DNA from: Patiria miniata
Taxonomy: Eukaryota > Echinodermata > Asteroidea > Valvatida > Asterinidae
Assembly (NCBI RefSeq): GCF_015706575.1
Contig: NW_024037072.1
Coordinates: 24,119,162-24,183,161 of the forward strand
Direction: 5' to 3'
DNA: 64,000 bases
Shown here: piece after piece, positions 24,726 to 36,518 of the stretch
Position numbering within the stretch: position 1 is the first letter of the stretch
Layout: each line of letters opens with the position of its first letter
Notes under the pieces: model-generated
What the model was told of the DNA's origin: nothing
Databases searched by the model: none
Seen by the model: the letters and a program-made list of their open reading frames with translations, nothing else
Position numbers and translations under genes: made by a program

Positions 24726-25634
24726 TAGCCCAGGTTGGACGAAGTCTTCATTGCATTACGACTAATGTCCAGGATGAGAATTCTCTACATAAGACCACCC
24801 AAAATTTGGACCAGATTTTTGTTATGTTTTACCTCGTTACAGAAGCTTATTTCAAGCCTACATTTTCTATGTGTCCTTCTCTATTGATCCGGGGGTTCAG
24901 GAATTCCATATGTGATGCTGACCGACATTAATCAGGAAAATAAACTCTAAAGCAACGTTAAACTTGTACGTGTTTGTAGTCTCTTTTCATCAGTTTTATT
25001 CCCGAGTCGTACGTCATGTACGTGCGCACGAACGCTAGTGCCCTCATTTGTTTAGTTTTGGTTGGAACCGTGACGTCACTCCAGCCAACCGATGTCACGA
25101 AAACACTCAACCAATGACCAAAGTAGAAACGTGTTTCTGGTAACTGGCGCGAAAACACGCTCGGTCATTGGATTAGTGACCGCGCCTTCAAGTAAGTGCG
25201 CGTGCATGCGCACTGTATATTCATGCTGCATAGTCTGGCCCCCGGACCAGACGTGATATGAGCGTCGAGAATAATTGTCCGGTCTAGGGAACCAGACTAC
25301 ACGCTGCACAGATGTACATGATGAACGACTAGAATAGACTCGGCGGTGAGAAACTGATGAAAAGAGTCTAAAAACATGTACAAGTTTAACGTTGATTTCG
25401 ATATTATTTTCCAGATTAAGGTCGGTCAACATCGCATATGGAATTTCTGAACCCAGCGGCCCAATAGATAAGACAACATAGAACACTATGACGTAAAAAT
25501 TAGCTTCTCCAACAAGGTAAAAATATTGAAAATACTGGTCATACATTTTTTCGCTCGGTTTTGGGCACTTTATTATACCCTGGACTCCCTCCGTTACGTA
25601 GGGAGGAAAGGGAGTCCACCTGCGACCTGGGCTA
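24726..25634. mobile_element. 909-bp foldback element with exact 10-bp target duplication
   Basis: Ends TAGCCCAGGT and ACCTGGGCTA. GTGTTTCAAT is duplicated exactly at 24716-24725 and 25635-25644, and the empty site is visible in the sister repeat near 59440-59452. The two arms (about 24726-24995 and 25365-25634) are imperfect inverted repeats of ~270 bp, sharing for example GAAATTCCATATG and CAACGTTAAACTTGTAC. A 9-11-bp duplication with long arms suggests a Mutator-like origin. Confidence 0.8.
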
Positions 25635-28223
25635 GTGTTTCAATATGGATATGATCATAATAACCATCTAGCTAGCCCCATAAATGTGTGGCCTATTTAC
25701 TGGAATACGTCCGTATTTACGGAGCTAGTCCAGTAAATAGGCCACATTTATGGGGAAATAATTACCTCGACTTACGTTAGCGTACGTACGTTGCCTTCGC
25801 TTAGCTACTGATAAACTGCAGGGCTGGCCGCGCCGGTGTCGCTTTCATTATCAATTAGTAGCACGCCACCAAGTGACGGAACTCTCACAGGTATTTAAGC
25901 TGCACAGAAAAAAGGTTGATCAACATGTCATCTTTCATTTTCTTTTCAATTTTTGGTGGGTTCACCTTAGTTTGACTTTTCGAGAAATTCTCACCCAAAG
26001 AAGATAAGCGCCTTTTTTTCTAATAGCGGAAAAGTAGCCAGCTTGAAAAACGATCCCTCCACAACATTGAAAACAAATTTCGAGCCCAAAACAATTGCAT
26101 CCAAAATGCTATGAATTTGAAGCCCCCAAGTCCAGGCCAGAGGTTCATTGCCATTTCCCATTTTTATGGCTCTTATAGAACTCTCTAATATAAAATATTT
26201 TGAGGGTACAATTTTTATTCATGAGTATTTCGACGGATGGTGTAGCGGACGTTGTGTATCATTTACCGTTTCTTATTATTTTTTTATCTTTCATTAATAC
26301 CATTTAATCATCTCTAGGTTTAGAAAATATGTTATCCTCATTATCTAGCTTAGACCATATGTACATGTACAATTTAGTGTAATATCCCTTGACCACAGTC
26401 CCCGATCCCTGTTACGACCTTATTTAGCACCACTTTAAATAGTCTGCTAGGCCTGGGTGGCGGTCCCCATAGCAACCTCCCCAAACTCCAGACCAAAACA
26501 TTCCCCAGGGGCCATATATAATTCACCCTGTTACGACACTGTCTGTTCATTGACCATCGTTTTAGCCCATTTTCCCATCATTCTGTTGCTAGTGTCCAAG
26601 CCTACAACACCTGCTTTTATCCACTGTTAGTTTTACACACCGTTAGATTTACACACAGTTAGACACCCAATTTTGGCAACACCCCCAGCGTATTAAGTAC
26701 GTAATTTTAATTCATTTATCTTATAGTTTAATTATTATTACTAATTTAATATTTAATTGTTTATTTCCTTTTTTTGTGTACCCAATTTACTTTATTCTAC
26801 CATTTGTATTAGTCTATAATTTCCCCTTATATTTTGTTGTTTTTCAGCAAAACCTTCCGTACTTCCTTCCGTACTTCTGTACTAAGGCTTCTGTACTTCC
26901 GTACTTCCTTACTTCCATCCTACATCTGTACATCAAAACCTCATTTCTGCAGTTGATTCTACTCATGTCAGTCCTCAACAGCTAGTATTTCGATATTGAA
27001 CTGTAAATAAAGCCTTATAATTAAAGGAAGTGTATATTGTACTATGGGACAACTACTTCATAACTGGAGTCTATAGCTGTAGTCGGTTATAGATGGGTTT
27101 AGGCCTATATACAGGCTAGGTGTGCAGTGCACCGTGATGGTTGCAGACCGTTCCAGCTAGTATTATAAAACTGCCAACATATATAGTTATGCTCACAACT
27201 CACGGTACTTCAGACACCCTTCATATTAAAGCTTATTTTATCGTCTTTCATTTTCTGTTCAAACTTCTTGGGGATAATCCAATGACCTAGGAGAATTTCC
27301 ATCGCCATTTTGAAAATGATGTCAGCACGCTGCGCTCTATTGCAAAATAGAGCAAAGGGTTTAATTTCATCAAAGTTTCACAGAAATACAGTGTCGCATT
27401 CTTAATCACGCCTTTTCACACTTTTTTTTAAACCTTCAACTTCATGGCCCACAAAAATACTCTAATAAGTGCATACAGATCGAGATGTGCCCGCATAGGC
27501 AAAACTGGCCTGCGCGTTCAATGAGTCTCCATTATAATGTATATGGAGCTGAGATCAATGTATAACTGCGAAACATGACCAAGATGTATTCCTCCAGAGT
27601 TTTTCCCACGAATTGGCAAAATTTTAATTACTTCTATTAATAAGAAACATGCATGGGTTTGTTTTCTCTTTCTCAAGATACAAACTTAAGGGGGGGGGGA
27701 ATTTTGAAACTATGATCTTCAATGCTTTCTCCAAAACTAGGCAATTTTTGGGCCGGCCCCATGTATAACATTATGGTCGAACGGAGGGGGGGGGGGGGGC
27801 GGTGTTGCGAACTGAGTCCTCGAGCGTCGGGCCAAGTTATTCTTGCCCTGTAAAATCATGTAAGAAATGGCATGGTTAGGCAGGTTGAAGTGGTGATTTT
27901 CAGTAAAAGTAATTTTCCCCGCAGTTTACTTGAAAAACATATACAGAAATTCCAAAACGAAATGACAGACGCTAGGGCATTCCAATGTTGAATACCCATA
28001 GGCGGGGCCACGCGACAGGGAAGCTATATAGCTGCTTAATTGAGCTTTTTCCCACGGCGGCGTGAAAAGTCCCCATGTAAACCACAGTTGACTGCAGGTT
28101 GCAGACCAGTAATTCGGTCCGAAATTGCCTATACGCCGGCCAAATCACGATTTGCATGCCCTTAAAATCTTCATTCGGACTTCAAATATCGGGGGAAAGG
28201 TAATAGCTAGCGGTAAATCTACC

Positions 28224-29277
28224 GGCGGCCGCCCGATAGTCCGAAGGTCCGATAGTCCGAAGGTTCTTTAGTCTGAAGGTTCGATAGTCCGAATGCACAC
28301 AATTAACATAAGAGGGGGTTCGTTAGTCCGAAAATGAAATAAGGGTCGTTAATCCGAACATTTGCAAGTTTCATTAATCCAAAGGTTCATTAGCCCGAAT
28401 TAGGTTCATTTATCCGAAGGTTCGGTAGTCCGAATTTAGAATAATGTTAATCAGTCCGAAGGTTCAATAGTTCGAAACGAAAATAAGGTTATAGTCCGAA
28501 GGCTCAGACTATCGAACCTTATTGTCGATTCGGACTATCGCACCCTATCGTCTATTCGGACTATCGAGCCTTCGGATTAATGAACCTTATTCTATTTTCG
28601 GACTAATGGGCCCTTCGGACTATCGAACCTTCGGACTATCGAACCTTATCGTCAATTCGGACTATAAAACTCTACCGTATATTCCGACTATCGAACCTTA
28701 GGCCAAAAAAAAAGTCTCCGGTTCTGGTATGGAGCTTGCCCAAAAAAGTGGTGCGGCGACGCGGCTTTTTTTTTTTTTTTACCTGATCTTTTTGCTTCAA
28801 ATGTCGGCTGATGACTGCAAAATGGTGCCCGACTAAACTTAGTGCAAATATATGGGAGTCCAGAGAGGCCACATAAAGCTTATTCTCGACCATAACCCAA
28901 TCTAAAAACACGTTATAATTGTGCAGCAGCAGGATTCCAGTCAAACCAGTGAGTTTGGCGGTTTGAGACATCATCTTTCATTGAAAAATAAACTTTTTCA
29001 TTTTGCCGGCGCGCATGGCTACGGCGATGCGCGCGCATACCAGAAACCGGAGACTTTTTTGGGGCCTTATCGTCAATTCGGACTATCAAACCCTACCGTA
29101 TATTCGGACTATCGAACCTTATCATCTATTAGGACTATCGAATCTTATTGTCTATTCGGACTATTGCACCCTATCCCACCCTATTCTATTTTCGGACTAA
29201 TGGGCCCTTCGGACTATCGAACCTTCGAACTATCGAACCTTCGGACTATCGAACCTTCGGACTATCGGGCTGTTACC
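28224..29277. mobile_element. Foldback MITE with 16-bp TTCGGACTATCGAACC repeats, copy 1
   Basis: Begins GGCGGCCGCCCGATAG and ends CTATCGGGCTGTTACC; the 8-bp duplication AATCTACC is exact (28216-28223, 29278-29285). The left half repeats GATAGTCCGAAGGTTC, the right half the inverse. The Harbinger-like MITE 28701-29066 is inserted in the array. The sister copy is 63234-63849. Confidence 0.75.
28701..29066. mobile_element. Harbinger-like MITE, copy B (full length, 366 bp)
   Basis: Inverted ends GGCCAAAAAAAAAGTCTCC and GGAGACTTTTTTGGGGCC, flanked by an exact TTA duplication (28698-28700, 29067-29069). Opposite orientation to copies A and C. Non-coding. Confidence 0.8.
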
Positions 29278-29499
29278 AATCTACCATACATCGGGCGGCA
29301 TCCTGCCTGACGTACGCAAATGATATGCATGACGGGAACAGGTCAGAATCCCGACTCCAGAATTGAAATTCACACCGGTAATGTTTATTAGGCCTTTACT
29401 GAACATTTGTTTCAACGTTGTATGACACTACAAACATGAAATTGTTATGTTAACATTTAAGCATACAAAATATAATACGAAGTTATTTTTTTACACAAT

Positions 29500-30665
29500 A
29501 CCATTATTAACATAATGAAAATAGATTATACATGTAAAAATCCACATAACAACACGGGGCTAGGGTGAAGCGATCGCTTTTGTTCCCTGACCCGTTGGAC
29601 AAGCAGACATTTGCACAATTACAAAGCACGAAATAAGGACAATGGCAGACAAACAGACGTATCATTAAGCTATTGTTGTATGTAAACAAAGTATTAAAAC
29701 ACTACGAATAAGATGTAAGAAGTTGTATTTTTATTTTTTTTGTCAAATGAGGGATACTTAGACTATTCCAGAAACTCCTGCCACGTTGAACTATTCCATT
29801 TTTGAATATTGTCGTTTTATTGAAGCCAACATGAAGATTTTTCTTCGCGATACTTCGCGATACAATGAACATTTGAAGTTAAAGTAAAACATGTGCTGAA
29901 ACACAAAGGGAGCAAATTATTCATATATTTGTACATGAATTTACCGAGATTGAGATAGTAAAGATCATTGAATTGCAATAATTTAAGATTGGCGAATAAT
30001 GGTGTGACGTATGGTCTCGATAACCAGCATTGGAAAGTATTCTAACAGCTCGTTTTTGCAGAATAAGAAGTTTAAGAAGACCCACCCCAGATGATATTGG
30101 AATAGTTTAAGTATAGAAGAACAAGTGAATTATAAAGAGTTATTAAGATATTTGTAGGTAAGAAAAACCTCAGACGATTCATTATGCCAATAGTTTTAGA
30201 TATTTTGCTGACCACGTCATCAACGTGATTCTTCCATGTTAGATTATCATCAATAGTCAAACCTAGAAATGTAGTCTTGATTACCTTTTCAGGCTAATGT
30301 CATTTATGACTAAAGGAATCGTTTGAGTGTATTTCTTCTGTCTCGAGCAAATTACAATATAGGCCCTAATGTGATTTAAGAACATTAATACACAGTTTGT
30401 TTGCTAGCAGCCAAGTGCTTATCTTTACAAGTTCACAATTAAGAATATGAACAGCTGTATCCACACTATTATGACTATACATTAGACTTGTGTCATCTGC
30501 AAATAAAGAAAATGATATAATGTTAGATGTAGGCCTATTACAGATGTCGTTTATATAAGTAAGAAATAAAAGAGGACCTAAGACAGAACCTTGTGGTACT
30601 CCACAAGAAACTGATTACTCTTTAGACATTATTGAGTTAAATGATACAAATTGTTTTCTGTTAGC
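29500..30665 (-). pseudogene. 5'-truncated CR1/Jockey-group LINE fragment
   Basis: The minus strand encodes the C-terminal part of a LINE reverse transcriptase: QFVSFNSIMSKE, a TAG, then CGVPQGSVLGPLLFLTYIND, FADDTSLMYSH and WLLANKL. In another frame follow VDDVVSKISKTIGIMNRLRF and LYNSLVLLYLNYSNIIWGG, and then LQKRAVRILSNAGYRDHTS. At least one internal stop and one frameshift are present. The motif order (catalytic FADD, then the thumb region) is normal, and the 5' two-thirds is absent, as in typical target-primed truncation. Confidence 0.75.
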
Positions 30666-31249
30666 AGGGCCGTAAATCCCGGGGATATGAGGAGTATATA
30701 TCCCCCCCCACTTTTAGATGGGGGGGGGGGGGCTATTGAATCCCCCCCCCACTTTTTCGTGATGAGAAAAAATATGGTGCTATAGTTCTTAAACACTTTT
30801 CTTGTAACCACTTGTTCACATGTTTCGTTTTAGGATTGTGCACAGTATGACAGCCTAATAATAACTTGTAAAAAAGTCAGATATATATTTTAATGTTCGT
30901 TTTTCGTAAACAGATGATAATGAAAGTGTCGTAAAAGTGTGCATTCAGCCTGTCAGTTGACTTCAACCCGATAAGTCATTTTTCTTTTCTTTTACAATGT
31001 ATACTAGCTAGATGGTACTAATGGGCTTTCGTACGTGCCTAAACATGTCACAGACATCCATCAATCTAAACATGTCGTGGATTTAAATATGTTTAAAAAG
31101 TGGGTACAAAAAAGTGTTTAGAAATGTGTTTAAACTCTATGCTTACAGTATAGTTATGTTGCTATTCCAACAAACCAACCAAGTATCCATGTGATTATAA
31201 ACTTCATTTTGATTGATTTTGTGATTGGGGTGTTTAAACTGTTGTGCAT

Positions 31250-34200
31250 CTAATCCAATTGGAATATATTTGGACATGTGATATTCTCCTGCCTTGCTGC
31301 TTTCTCAACGGCAGTCATGCGTCTCAAATCCAGGTCATACCACCCCAGCTTGTGATATTTCTTGACGTTCTGGTAGTGCGCTTCGATGAGTCGAATACAC
31401 TCTCGGCGGCCGTTGCCCGAACACCAGGTCCCAGGACTGAGATGTTCCCTGGGTAACTTGCCAGATTCAAACTCAAAAAGCTGAAAGTTTGTTACATTGT
31501 CAAATTTGAGGCAGCTTGCGGGAAGAGTACCAACATAGCGCTTGGCGATGCAATATCCCTGCAGTAATGGGTAGGGGCGCTTTTTGTAGTGACGCTCATG
31601 TATGGTGACGTGTACATCTGGTGCCATCTCACTCGCATTAATGCTAACACCTGGAGGTAGATGTGCGTTGAAGTCCTCTAAAGTCTCCGTAAAATCCAAG
31701 TGCCAGTCGTAACGGTCGTGCTCGAAGTAGTAGGCGTAATTCATGATGACGTTGACGGGGCTGAGGTTAGGTAGGTTGCGAAAGACGTCCTCAAAGTTGG
31801 ATACCTGCAAAGACATTTTGCCCCACGGTGTAAAACAGGAGTCGAATTCATCATATTAAGTAGGCCTACTAAAAAGGGTCCAAGCAATGAATTTTTCTTA
31901 GGAACACATTATGTGCAACTTTCCACTCCTCATAAATGTATGAAACTATTTGACATCCCTTTTTGGATAACTTTTATTAAAAAGCGCACATTGTCCGTGC
32001 TTTTCCGGACAACCGAGGGCGCTGTTGCCGCGATATGTCATTTCAGGAAGACACTGTTCAGTTTAGGGGTATTCTGTTCAAATTGTGAACCCAAATGTAA
32101 TCGTTGAAAACACTGTGTGACAAAGGGTTGTTCATTGGCTTACTACCATGTACTTACACACAACAACGAATCACCAAAGAAAATGAAATTGATGACAGCG
32201 AAATACATGTTTCCAAAATTCTGGTACCTTTTGGTGCAGAAATAACTGTAACATTGAGGTTTCTTGCCCGGAATGACATCACAATTTTGCTCATGAATAT
32301 GGAAATTGGCATTAGCATAAAAACCAATAAGGCAAAACGAAAATTAAAAAAGAGATTAAATGGGACACAAAGGTGCATTTTCAAGGATAGCCTTTAAGAA
32401 AAATTACATTGCATGGGCCCTTAAAAAGTCATTACCAAGTTCTTCAGTCAAAAGCCAAGTCACGTACCATTCAAATGAACTGTGACAAACCATTTCTTTG
32501 TTATTGTTCATTCTTAAAAACGATTAGATTTTGCCCTTCACCGACGTATAAACACTTTATACTCCGTGTGTTGCCTCCCGAGTGAAAGTTGGTGGGACTC
32601 GAACTCACGACCTCCTGCTCTCTAGTACAGACGTCTTACCACTCGGCCACCGAGCTTGCGGGATCAGTTGGCTGGATCGAATTGTATGTACATGTAGCAG
32701 CGGGTATTTTAACTATTCATAACCTAATATTGATTTAAATCAACCCGACACAAATTCCATCTTATGAATAGTTAAATGTGATACCCGCTGCTACATCATT
32801 GTACGCAAGCTCGGTGGTCGAGTGGTAGCACGTCTGCACTAGAACTGGAGGTCGCGGGTTCGAGTCCCATCCGAGTGAATTTTTCCAACTTCGTCCACTC
32901 GGGAGGTAACACACTGAGTATACAAGTGTTTATAAGACGGTCAAGGGCAAAACCTAACATTGATTTACATCACCCCGACGCAAATTCAATCTTATTAACC
33001 TATTTTTGTGACGTCACACTATTGTTAAAAGTGTAGATTATTGTTCAAATCAACATATATTATTTTAAGAATGTACAGTTTTTGTTGTGAATAGCCTCTG
33101 CAAACAGTTCCATGTGTAAACGGGGCTAATAGATGTTTGAAAGCAACAGTTCACTTTAAAATGAAAAGCAATGGACATAATGTACGTGCCTGGTGCGAAA
33201 TAATTTGACAGTACATGAGTTTTAATAAATAATCTATTATTTTGACGTTCCCTTTCAGTATTTTGTTAATTCTTTAATCTTTCACATGAACTGTTCTCTG
33301 TGTATTTGTTTTTAATTTGCCGCACTGATTTTTTTTTTTAATTTAATGTAAAGTTGCGATTATAAATTTGTACTTAAAGTACAATATAAATTTAATTTCT
33401 ATTTTTATTTAGTGAATATTTTTATGTTTTATTAGGTGTTGGGCTTCAGCCCAAAACCTACTGTTATTCTATGAATTCAATATTCTTTTTTTTTTTTATT
33501 CAAGACAGATTCTTCTCCGGAACTGTTTGGAAAAATGGAAACATATATGAACTTCATTTGTCAATACCCAAATGCCCAACCCACTGCAGATGTATTTTTT
33601 TGTAATTACATCATCATGACGTCATCATGGGTCACGTGACGTCACTTCAAAATATAATAAATTTAATCTTTGGAATTAAATATAAAATCAACCGTGAAAG
33701 ACCGGAACTTGAATTTTGCGGGAATCGACATGATAATACATGCTCTTCCTTTTATCCCGTGCGCGTCAAATCAAATGACCCTTCCTTCCGGTCGAAACCG
33801 GAAGTGCCTAATAATTTGAAAGTGGAATAAGATATGAACTTGCTTTCAATGATGTTGGTGTCTGCCTGGATTGACCTTTCAAAAAAAATAATAGGTGACG
33901 CCATGAAGAGTTGGAGCGCCCTCTAGTGGCAGGTTAAAAAATGTCAAAAGCGCATTTTTACTTGATGTCTGTGGCGAAGTTTGCGGTATTCGCTTCAAAA
34001 TTAATGTTCATGATGACCTTAATGCAGACAAGACCTGTGCGCGAAAAAATCAGATCGGAAGTTACAATAAAAAGACCTTTAAATCTTCAAAAATTGCTAA
34101 AAAATCAACCGTGATAGATATAATCAAGATTTGGCTATATATAGCACAGTTAAAATAGCTCTTGATTTTTCTGGTAACAACGTCACAATGACGTAATCAA

Positions 34201-35978
34201 GTATCATATTACAAGCAATCAAAGATGTCTAGATTTAATCTTTGAAAATCAATATAAAATCAACTGCTACAGATTTGATTACAGTTTTTTATGGCAATCG
34301 ATACAATAAAGCAGGGTATTTATTTTTGGTATTATGTGCAAAATCACGTGACCCTTCCTTCCGGTCGAAACCGGAAGTGCCTTTTTATTTGAAATTGGCA
34401 GAAGATACGAACTTGCTTTCAACGATGTGAGTGGCTGCCTAGGCAGTACTGTACACAAATTTTACAGGTGACGTCATCAAATGTTAGAGCGCCCTCTGGC
34501 GGCACGTAGAAAAAGTAAAGCATGGATTTAAACATGCATATTTTGAGTTGATGTGTGTGGCAAAGTTTGCGGTAGTCCATGGCCCAACACCGTGTGGTTG
34601 TTCCTTCAACCTCTAGTTTATTGTTTATATTTGTTAAAATTGTAACTTAATTTTGCCTAGGATAGCAACAAAGAGCGTCCAGAATACAACATTTTTCGGG
34701 GCCCAGCGCCGTTAAATCCGATTTCTGGCCATTTACAAGTATTCGCTTTATTATAAATCAAGATAACAACAATTTTTGTCACACTAAATAAAATGCAGCG
34801 TGTGGCAAATGACCTTTTGTTTGTTAAAGAAACAATTATCAGTCATGAATCGCTGGGCAGGGAAACCTTCAGCCCATTCAAAACTGTTCCTTAACTTCAA
34901 CGGGCAACATTAATGTTATGGTTTGTGGACTGAAATTAGAATAAAGATGTTCATTTCAAGATTTTTAAGGGGAAGAATTCCACACATGGACATCACTAAT
35001 TTTTCCCATGCAGTGCATGACCTATCAGCCATCAGAAAGCGATAACATGTCCTATACAAGCAGCTTTACTGAGTAAAACGCTTGGATTTTTTTAGACCAG
35101 TCTCACATAATATGGTTTGTGCACAGGGCTGCTCGAGGGTGTCATGTGATATCCAGGTATAGAACTCTTTCCTTTTTAAGTATCAATCTTTGGCTTACGT
35201 TCATGTGCTTCATTATGTGATTCCTACAGTTGGTGAAGGTGTCTCTCCAGATGTAGGTAGGAAAGTACGTCATGAAGTCAGCAACCATACCCTTCCCAAT
35301 GGCAAGTAGCACTGTTTTGTACCAGCCCATTCTGTGCATTGGCTTCATGTGAGTGGAAGTTAACACTCGCAATCGATGGCCGTTGAAGATGTTTTCAGGA
35401 GTCACTGGCGTCGTGAACACCGCGTCAGAATCAGTCCAACCAATGATCGAAGCATTGATGAATAGATCCATGAAGAAACTACTCCACAATTGACGTTGGT
35501 AACCTGGATTTTTAGTCCAGCCCGAGGCAATATCAGGGAGTGGCTCATACAGGAAGTCAAACTTGAGGCCCAAATCTTTCTCCTGTTGTCTCAGTTTACG
35601 TGCAAACCGATGATCTGTTTCTGATTCCTTGTCAAGAATCAGGCTGATGGGGCCTAGCTTGGGAGACCAAAATAAGGTATAGGAACGGAGGAATATGCAG
35701 TACAGACGCTAAACCAGTTTTGGTACGGCTGCCATGCGGATTACTAGTGTCAAGGAAAATCCATGTGTTGCAGAATATGTTCCTTTCAATTGCTCTGTGG
35801 TTGTAACTCCCGCATCGATGGTATCTGTAGAATAGCTTTGCCATCGTCGCTTAGGCGACGGATTTTTCTGCCGAGACCCTTCACAACAATTGAAAGAGTG
35901 GAGCAAGGTAATGTAAAGTAAAAGTGAAACAATGCAAAAGCAAATCAATGCTTCGAACACAGACCGGTGTTGTGCCAT
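31250..35978 (-). CDS. Type II membrane glycosyltransferase-like protein, with one in-frame TAG
   Basis: The first exon runs 35978-35199 and the last 31804-31250; donor AAC/gtaagc and acceptor tctttgcag/GTA join in phase 0, giving about 444 codons. The start MAQHRSVFEALICF leads into a single hydrophobic segment (FEALICFCIVSLLLYITLL, residues ~8-28), a signal anchor for the Golgi/ER. The catalytic part shows YTLFWSPKLGPISLILDKES, RQLWSSFFMDLFINASIIGW and TDSDAVFTTPVTPENIF; the DSD fits a GT-A metal-binding DxD. The last exon supplies LSPVNVIMNYAYYFEHDRYD and YHKLGWYDLDLRRM, and stops. A TAG at 35709-35711 falls between VIRMAAVPKLV and RLYCIFLRSYTLF, with the frame open on both sides: a real null allele, a sequence error or a young pseudogene. 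I infer glycosyltransferase from fold motifs; the substrate is unknown. Confidence 0.75.
32522..32990. mobile_element. Foldback element with two opposed tRNA-like heads
   Basis: Edges TTAGATTTTGCCCTTCACCG and its inverse, with GTGTGTTGCCTCCCGAGTG mirrored inside. A tRNA-like unit on the minus strand (about 32590-32657: GGCCGAGTGGT, GTTCGAGTCCCACC) faces one on the plus strand (about 32806-32872: GGTCGAGTGGT, GGGTTCGAGTCCCATC). It lies in the intron of the glycosyltransferase gene. Related to 12601-12937. Confidence 0.55.
33424..34620. repeat. Diverged tandem duplication in the glycosyltransferase intron
   Basis: Two units of roughly 550-600 bp share, in order, CCTTCCTTCCGGTCGAAACC, GAACTTGCTTTCAA, GGTGACG, GAGCGCCCTCT and TGGC(G/A)AAGTTTGCGGTA. 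The outer edges carry GTTGGGCTTCAGCCC and GGCCCAACACC. Likely a decayed element; superfamily not recognised. Confidence 0.55.
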
Positions 35979-36518
35979 CGTTGAATCTTCCAAGTTTTTC
36001 ACCTTCGAGTTGTACCTGTTGATTGCGAAACACCACGTACGTGCAGCGACCAAGAAAGTATGGTTTTGTTGTTTGTGTGACCAGGTAGCTTTGTTCGTTA
36101 CGTTTAAACCACAGGGCCTGCACGCCCCTTCTTTGTGGTGTAGTCTTTTGTCCGATACCGTAGATTGAAACTTCTTAGATGACTCTCCCATACCAGTCAC
36201 TGATGCGTGACATTACTATAAAAGCCTACTACCACACGTGGTCACCGTTTAGACATAAATCGCGGCGTGATCGATTGATCCATTTGGGATCGGATGTATG
36301 GTTTCGCGGTGATCGGACGTGTTTTCTGGATGCTCGTGAGCGCGCGAAAAGTTTTTGAATCTGAAAAAACAGTGACTGTTTTTTTGCTTCGATCTTCGGT
36401 TCTGAGTACAAGATCTTGCTGGCATCGTTCTTCTGGTAAGCAAAATCTCAATATCAGGAGGCTGTAATTAATGTTTTTCAGATTTCTGGGCCAATCTAGG
36501 CCTGGATTTCAACTAACA

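Larger units (their letters stand above)
24527..29440. repeat. Large interspersed repeat, copy 1
   Basis: Starting at ACAGCTTTGTTTGTTTGG, this stretch matches 59257 to the window end (64000) block by block. Differences are insertions: here a 909-bp element (24726-25634), a ~550-bp block (about 26010-26560) and a Harbinger-like MITE (28701-29066); in the other copy a TTAA MITE and a ~1.2-kb block. Both copies share the foldback element at 28224/63234 at the same site. No coding sequence recognised. It may be a large non-autonomous element or a segmental duplication. Confidence 0.75.
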
